64,000 nt of DNA from Agaricus subrufescens (Eukaryota > Basidiomycota > Agaricomycetes > Agaricales > Agaricaceae). Under the pieces are notes generated by a model. The model had not been told where the DNA came from and searched no databases. It saw only the letters and a program-made list of their open reading frames with translations. The stretch lies in the NCBI GenBank assembly GCA_029945375.1, contig CM057062.1:2557564-2621563 (forward strand), written 5' to 3'. The position numbers and the translations under genes were made by a program. Below are positions 57,571 to 64,000 of the stretch, piece by piece; the first letter of the stretch is position 1; every line of letters begins with the position of its first letter.

Positions 57571-60514
57571 ATGCACAAGTTCTTTTGCTTTGGCTGCTCA
57601 CAGTCAAAAGCTCCAACCCCTGCAGACTTGAGAGACCCCACTCACATCCCACTGCCTCATGCTCCCCCTGCTGCATGTGTCCCATCCTCCTGTCCCTCCT
57701 CCAGCCTTGGGCTATCCCAGCATGGTATGCATCTGCCGACAACTGTGATTATCAAATACTCACTTTCACAGACAATCGCCCTACCACTCCCCTCTCTGGC
57801 ATTGTGCTGGGTGGCTTGACTACCCAACCTGGTTATACATCACTACTGGTCACTATGCACACAATCCCCAGGGATCCCTATCTTGCATCAACTTCTGGCC
57901 TCAGCAGTTTGGTTGACCAATCCCCTATCTATACCTCTCCACAGACAAATCCCTCATCTGAACACCACAATCTATTGGTCGTTCCTCAGCATTTGCCAGT
58001 GCCTACAACAGGATCACAACATTTGTTACTGCCTCCAGCACTGACAGTCAGTTTTCATTAATTAGCTCATAAAATGACAATGCTGAAAGGCTTTTTGCCA
58101 TTTTCATAACATTGCACTGAAATGCTATATGGTGTTCAGAGCATTCATGACTCAAGAAATGTATTGGTCAGCAGCAACATGAATATGGGTGACAATACTC
58201 CATCATATGTTCAATATGCAATCACTAACAATATCTGCAGTCCATTATGTCAGTGGCAGGAGCACCAACTGTAAGGAGTTGCCCTTGACATTTCATTCTT
58301 CCTGACAGCTTTATGCTCCAGTTATAAAAACACTTCTGCAGGAGACAATACCTGGAGCAGCATTTGATTCTTCTGCCTGTGATCCTCCCCCACAGTGCCA
58401 CCCTGGGATGCGTTTGGCTGTCTTGGATTGATGTGTGACTTTTATCGTCAACTGCTGTGGTGAAAGGAAGATGTGCTGGGTGGTCGGTGCAGCTGGAGTT
58501 GGAAAGTCGGCCATCTTGCAGAGCATCACCAAGCGCCCACTCCCTCTTGTGATGTTATATGCTTCGATATTCTTTTTTGTCAATGGCTGTAGTGACGGAT
58601 CCAAGGCTATCATAACACTTGCTTATCAACTCGCAGTTGAGTGTGAGCCCTATCATCTATACATTGCACTTGTGCTCACTCGCGATTCATCCCTCCTGCA
58701 GAAAGCAATGTCAGTTCAATTCAATAAACTCATCATTGAACCCTTCATCCACCACCAGCCATTAAAATTCATTGGCTGTATCTTGATCATAATTGATGGT
58801 CTTGATGAATGTGACAGTCAACGTACCCAGGAGGAACTTCTTCGCCTTATCTCAGATCTTTGCATCACCATTCCATCCCCTCCCTTTGTATGGCTGATTG
58901 CTAGTCGTCCAGAACCTCACATCATGTTGTTCTTCACTCAAAGTGCTGTTGAAACCATCTATGAGAAGGAGGAAATAGTTGTTGACTCTGATGAGGCTCA
59001 GAAGGATGTGGAAAGATTTCTTCATAGTGAATTGTTGAAGGTACAAGCCAAGTTCTCATTGAATCCCAGAGTTTGATGGCCTTCCAATGAGGATTTTTGG
59101 AAGCTTGCTGGAGCTTTGGGAGGGCTGTTTGTATATGCACAAATGGTCACAAAATATATAGGGGACCCTCATGCCGGAAATCCGAAATTGCAGCTTGATG
59201 ACATACTCAAAGTCATTGATGCTCATCTGCTACTTCATGTTTCATGAGAGCACCTGATGGTGCTACTCAATGCCTTGTATGCTTAGATCTTGTCAAAAGT
59301 CCCTCCAGAAGCCAAGTCAAACATGCAAAAGCTCCTTTTGGCATTAGTTGTGTTCTGGGATGTCATTTGACCAATGGGTGTGAACAATTTTGTTATGCAG
59401 TGTAATTGGTTGGGCATAACCTCTGATGATGCATATGCTGCTCTTTGACATCTTTTCTCTGTTTTGAGGGTCCTTCTGTGTGATAAAGCTCATGCAGAAA
59501 GTCTCAGGTATTTCCATAAATCATTCATTGACTACATTTGTGACTTCACTTAATCTGGATTTTTGCCTGATATCAAACAAGAAGCCCAACAATTCAACAC
59601 ACAATGCATGTTGAGGATACTCAAGGAGGCTCCTGATACTATTCATTTGGATGACATTGATGATGATATTTACAGTTTGTCTAGGATAGGAAGACTAGCA
59701 GATGGTACTAGTTCAGGGTGCAACATTGCACTCACCTGGTCAGCAGACAATGAAATGACCTGGGATGACAATACTACAAGGGTTAATATGTATAAAATGG
59801 CCATCACAAGCATTGTGGAAGGGATTAGGAATGGACAAGAAGCTTTCTACAACGTGTTTTGCATTCATCTCTTGGCTACATGCTTTGTAAAGCTTGACCA
59901 ATATCATGGTCACAATTTGCATCAAGTTGTGTTTGTAAGTACTTATAGTCCTCTATGTGCACAGTGTTAAAATTACATGTTAGGATAAATCTCACTGTCA
60001 CAAATTCATTGAACAAGGCCTTGTCAAGGTGGTACCAATCAAAGCCCTCAAATTTTTGGATCTTATATGGCATGTCAAGTTGCAGCTCAACCACCCCATA
60101 ACGTCCTCAATCGATCTACCTGACCCATGGAATCCATCTTGTTATGTGAGTGAAAAACTTATGCTTCCCGAAACCTATTGACGCTGCATCCTGTAGCATG
60201 AACGAGAAGGTGAATGGCAACAAGATAAGCCTCAAGCCTGGACGACTACATTCGGCATTGATGGCGACATGGACCCATATGATTATGAAGATGAACCTTG
60301 CTGCAGCAGTTGTCATCAACGGTTAGAGCACCAATTGGAAAATTGGCAGACCAAAGTTCCGGATCACCCAGCCCTGGTCCTGTTTACTTCAGCTGGGCAA
60401 TGTTTCGTGGAATTTAAATTTGTTGATGAAGAAGACGGCGTCTCAGAGTGGACGTATTGGCTTGTGCATAAATTTACGGACGAGAAGCAGAAAGAGCTGG
60501 GAAGTATAGTATAA
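57571..60514 (+). pseudogene. NLR copy K, inactivated mainly by CpG transitions
   Basis: All seven exon equivalents can be traced from MHKFFCFGCSQSKAP to ELGSIV. Premature stops in the large exon include those at 58429-58431, 59074-59076, 59245-59247, 59284-59286, 59368-59370, 59446-59448 and 59551-59553. Most are CGA to TGA or CAG to TAG relative to intact copies. The Walker A and B motifs survive between stops (213-codon frame 58435-59076). The last exon (60197-60514) is undamaged, reads CCSSCHQRLEHQ and EFKFVDEEDGVSEWTYW, and has normal CpG content. The gene is dead, but its final exon may still be a donor for gene conversion. Confidence 0.9.
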
Positions 60515-62160
60515 TATCGCTATTATGATCTTGAGTGTGTTTTTGTGATTTTCAACGAAAAGCAGTTGTTTGGTTTTCTTCTGGTTCAGTTGGACCGCGA
60601 GTCTGAGTCTCTCGTTTGTCCTTAATGAGTAACACACGAAATAACACGTTCGGGCCAATATCGGAAGGCACCGTATGAAAGAAGAGCAGGCCGGGTTTCA
60701 CCATGCAGTAAGTCAGATATGACTACATTTAAAATTATGAACGCGAGAACGATGCAAGCCTAGTGCTGAAATATCGGCCCTAAGACTGTTTGAATTCACG
60801 GATAGCATTTTGCGGCTGTAAGTCTTTCATTTGATCAATCAAGCCTCCATGATTCAATCAAATGTAAAATTACAAGAAATTTGCTGTTCGAAAATAAATA
60901 TTCTATATATACTTTCTTCGTATGTAAAGACAACTTGTGCATCAATACAAACCCGACTTGATGCTCAAACCCACCTGCGCCTACATTGGGATTTATGAAT
61001 ATTGCTTTCGAGTTCAACTATACCTGATGATGGGAGTTGGTATGCCCAGTTAAGTGAGTTCAACATATCCATGTATGTGTGAGATCCACTTCTAGCAAGA
61101 TGATCTTCACAGTGATATGTACATCTACGAGTTTAGCCAGAGTTGCTATATTCTTCCATGACATTACTTCCAAACACTGGTTGCAGGACATGACAGAGGT
61201 AAACACATCTTCAATTGTTAACTAACCTAGTCTTTATATCAAGTGTCATTTTGCTTACACTACTTGTTAATAGTAGAGCAAAGTCAGAGTGCTCCACATT
61301 GCGCTGAATATGATACCTAAGAAAGAAGAAATTGTGGCAGCTAGTGGATAGAGGGAAGAAAACTAGTGGGAAGGTTGGGTGATACAGCTTGTCTTCTGGA
61401 TCAGAGGTTTGAAATTATCAGATAGAAAGACCACCAGGGACTAAAAGGATCTGGTAATAACATACAAGATGTTTGTGTCTAGACACATGAGACTTAGGCA
61501 TTTGTGGTTAGACAACTTTGTGATGACACTTGTCTGAATTCAACTAGCGGAATGGCACTTGTTTTTGCTGTTGTTGAGTAATTTAAAAGAAGCCATATGA
61601 CAGGTATGAAGTGCTTGTATAAATGGATGAAGATAGAGTGAGTTGAAGGTATATTTGATCTTGTGCCTCATGCGGTGGGAAGTTTGAATGCAGAGATTCT
61701 ATTTGGTGAAGATTGATGGTTGGTCAAGAGCGAGTGGGGCATATCATATAATTTTGGGTTCATAAGTGATACCAATTATCACACTGTCTAAACAATGGAT
61801 GTAGAAAGATGAATGGATGTGTATTATGATGATAGTTTATTTCATTGTGAGAGCATCAAGAGGTATTTAATTTGCCAGTGTAACTTATGGAGTGCAAGGT
61901 CAATTAGGCATGGGGACATCAATGGATTACATTCACCCTAGTTCTCAAAGGTTTGTATTCAGTAGATTTACCTGACTGATGAGATAGACAAGTACAGTGA
62001 CTTAGTTTTGTGCAGGGATAGTAGTATGCTGCTTGTGCTCTTACCCAACAGGGAGAATCTTCTGGTAAGCATCAAGTCCAAGTTTCACTGAAAATATTGA
62101 TTGTATGACTAGCAGGGTTGTATGGACTCACCTTCCTATGGGTGCATAGCCCAGGACATG
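60515..62160. repeat. duplicated spacer after copy K
   Basis: The spacer is homologous to those after G and I (for example CCACCAGGGACTAAAAGG at 61431). Only small unsupported frames occur. CpG is sparse from about 61000 on. At 62161 a poly(T) run marks the end of a minus-strand retroposed element. Confidence 0.5.
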
Positions 62161-62223
62161 TTTTTTTTTTTTCTTTTAAATCAACTTTTATTATACTGCT
62201 GCCTGATCACATAGCAGTCCCGG

Positions 62224-63611
62224 TGAAGAGACTAGATCGGTGTAAATGTGGAAAATAAAATATTAAAAAATATAAAATGGAATGCGAATGCAACCCTTTG
62301 AATTACACCGAGTCTCGAGTGCGGTTCATGGGGAGAATAAATCAGAAAGAAAGTGAAAGTAAGTGTCTTGATTAAGTATTGAATGAAAATAGGGGTAGAA
62401 TAGAAATGTGAAACAAGTCTCGACTGAATAGAGACCTCTTCCAGACCTATGCCGTTTCAATTAGAACCTTCACGACGAGTGGCTAAGCTCATGACAACTG
62501 TCCTCAATAGGATGGGTTAGACACCTACCTAGGAGGGGTAGCGAGTCTGCCCTAGTGATGCCTCAACTAACTCGGAGAGCCTTGACCTGCCTTTGCACTT
62601 TAAGACAGACTGCAAGACAAGTCGAGCTAGCACTGAATGCTATCGCGATCCTATTAGACCAGTGAAGATACTCTCTCGAGCAGAACACAAGACCTTCCGA
62701 GTTGAGAAAGAACTTTAAGAAATGCTTAGAACACTGCGAAGTTTAACCAAACTCGATTTCACTCGCACAGTGCTTGGGCAAAGATTCAATGCCGAACCTT
62801 GTCCTCAACTGGCAACTATATACGATACACAATAATAATAAAAAACTGAGACAAAATAAACAAATATGAAACAGATAACCAAGTCCGTATCCAGCACTGA
62901 ATGGGTATAGTCTCCTCAACTCATCTTTCCCCACCAATCAACAGTCTCGACTATTCAGTCTCCTCGACCGAACATCGCACTTGCCTAATCTCCTGTTCCC
63001 CATTGGCTAACGAGCTTCCAACCCTAAACCCTAGTCTAGAAACTCTCGAGGCGCATCCCCCACTGATTGTCCCATCGATAAGATGTCCTCGATTAGACTA
63101 TGCTTCTATCTCGCCTTTAGTTGCTTCGAGATTATCACTATTTCCGCCTGATCCAGAGTCTCGACTGACAATTCCACCAGTCTTGCTTCAGGTTAATTCA
63201 GTCTCGACATGTGTAAGTCGTCTACTTCCTAGCCCTTTCCTTATTAGGCAGGTAGTAGTTATAGATTCGGTTTAGCATAAGGTCCGCTGAAGGAACCGCG
63301 TTCCGCTAAGTCCTCAAGCCATCCTATAGCCAGTCTCGATGATAATTCCCAATAAAGTCTCTCTAGACTCAGCCTTGAGACTTCCGTCTTAAAGTCCTTG
63401 AACGCGATTATATTTCCCCTAGCAGTACAGTTTTCCTACTAGGAATTGCGGATGCAATCTCGACTGTCCCCTAGATCAACCTTTCTTCACACATGCCCTC
63501 GACTGAGATTATCTCTAACTGGGTGATCGATTGTTCATTCCCGAACTTAATACGTACACCTAACCGCATTAAACATATATTTTCACGTGTAAAACAGCTG
63601 GAGCTGTAACA
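62224..63611 (-). mobile_element. large solo LTR 3 (1388 bp), GAGACT-rich family, young copy
   Basis: On the minus strand it begins TGTTACAGCTCCAGCTGTTT and ends TCTTCA, with perfect 4-bp CCGG duplications on both sides (62220-62223 and 63612-63615). It is the better-preserved partner of LTR 2, with CpG sites intact and no foldback insertion. On the + strand it holds at least 10 AGTCTC/GAGACT words, several as AGTCTCGACT. No internal coding region adjoins either side, so it is a solo LTR. Confidence 0.85.
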
Positions 63612-63738
63612 CCGGGTTGGAGACCCAGAGTTAAGGTGGTAAACAAAGACAAAACATGTATCATGAGACAACATGAGTAGAAGTAATAATTGAAACACAA
63701 AGCACACAGACACAAACATGCAGACAGGATATTGGAGA

Positions 63739-63984
63739 TTAGACACCCTTGAACTGCTTCCGCAGCCATGCCCAATCAAATCTGTGTTTCCAGAATGGAC
63801 ATGCAGACTTGTCCATGGAGGAGTGGTCAGTTTTGTCCCACTTGGAGGCAGAACAGTTAACGCAGTGGTAATGGTTGACATTTTTAGGGTCAACCATCTT
63901 GGAGTGGTTGTCCCCAGAGTGGGGACCCGCAGAGAGAGCATTGTACACCTTGACGGTGGCAGGAGGAATGGTGGTGGCCCCACC
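63739..63984 (-). pseudogene. C-terminal fragment of a Cys/His zinc-knuckle protein
   Basis: The minus-strand frame from an in-frame TGA (63985-63987) to the stop at 63739-63741 reads VYNALSAGPHSGDNH, then HCVNC, then DHSSMDKSACPFWKHRFDWA and ending KQFKGV. The spacing C-x2-C...H...C resembles the zinc knuckle in LINE ORF1-type proteins of fungi, but I cannot name the family with certainty. It ends close to a poly(A)-tailed 3' UTR, so it is probably the 3' coding end of a retroposed element or gene. The upstream part lies outside the window. Confidence 0.45.
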
Positions 63985-64000
63985 TCATGCACCAGGTGCA

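Larger units (their letters stand above)
62161..63984 (-). mobile_element. poly(A)-tailed retroposed element, minus strand, interrupted by LTR 3
   Basis: On the minus strand the order is: coding tail (63984-63739), about 125 bp of 3' UTR, solo LTR 3 inserted at CCGG, about 30 bp of further 3' UTR, AATAAA (complement of 62187-62192) and a poly(A) of 12 or more (62161-62172). This is the layout of a LINE 3' end or a reverse-transcribed mRNA. The left part is outside the window, so the class is not settled. Confidence 0.6.

Noticed and set aside
62161..62172. Poly(T) run as a simple transcription terminator
   Set aside because: It follows AATAAA on the opposite strand at about 20 bp and bounds a foreign segment, so a retroposed poly(A) tail fits better.
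55535..63611. LTRs 2 and 3 as the two ends of one full-length retrotransposon
   Set aside because: They are in opposite orientation, each has its own 4-bp target duplication, and the DNA between them is NLR copy K and its spacer.
63739..64000. Second minus-strand frame at the window edge rich in Cys and His
   Set aside because: It is an out-of-frame reading of the same region as the HCVNC frame and stops after about 36 codons with no known motif.
1..64000. tRNA and rRNA genes
   Set aside because: No tRNA-like A/B box pairs or rRNA sequence stood out by eye; a tRNAscan run would be needed to exclude one firmly.

Overview
The window looks like genomic DNA of a basidiomycete fungus, most likely an agaricomycete. 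Genes are split by short introns (about 43-100 nt) with GT-AG sites, the NACHT proteins carry basidiomycete-style motifs (CHPGTR, YFHKSFIDY), and Ty3/Gypsy retrotransposon and solo-LTR remains are present. The species cannot be fixed from the sequence alone. LAYOUT. 1-7.7 kb holds two conserved housekeeping-type genes on the + strand: a mitochondrial ABC1/ADCK1 (Mcp2-like) atypical kinase (8-2190) and a CNNM/Mam3-like DUF21-CBS membrane protein (4269-7667). From 8.1 kb almost to the end lies a head-to-tail + strand array of one family of NACHT-NTPase (NLR-like STAND) genes. A (8102-11068), D (16045-19006), E (21211-24155), F (26337-29288), G (32419-35433), H (37967-40885) and I (43830-46752) have an open NACHT exon; their first-intron boundaries differ in certainty. 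B (12233-13907) keeps the tail but has lost the P-loop half. C (14205-15132) is a 3' fragment. J is split by a retrotransposon (49844-55425). K (57571-60514) is riddled with stops. Each complete copy has seven exons: a short basic N-terminal exon, a Pro/Ser/Thr-rich linker exon, two very small Asn/Gly-rich exons, one exon of about 1.6 kb with NACHT and winged-helix parts, and two C-terminal exons forming a strongly conserved Trp/Cys-containing module in place of the usual WD40, ankyrin or TPR repeats. Intergenic spacers of about 2-3 kb are duplicated with the genes and carry a conserved CACGTG element and a TATA box. A small unrelated gene (30118-30730) lies between F and G, with a decayed second copy near 42.0 kb. 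From 48.4 kb the array is overrun by transposons: three large (1.35-1.5 kb) solo LTRs, a broken Ty3/Gypsy element that occupies the middle of copy J, a foldback element nested in one LTR, and a poly(A)-tailed retroposed element at the right edge that another LTR has interrupted. Between about 51 and 60 kb CpG is strongly depleted, with TpG/CpA in its place, which fits methylation-linked or RIP-like decay. HOW IT WORKS TOGETHER. The array resembles a fungal innate-immunity or allorecognition locus: many near-identical NTPase switches, small hypervariable patches between conserved anchors, block-wise sharing of sequence between copies (gene conversion), a paralogue without the NTPase core, and silenced copies at the repeat-rich end. 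The function is inferred from family membership and has not been shown.
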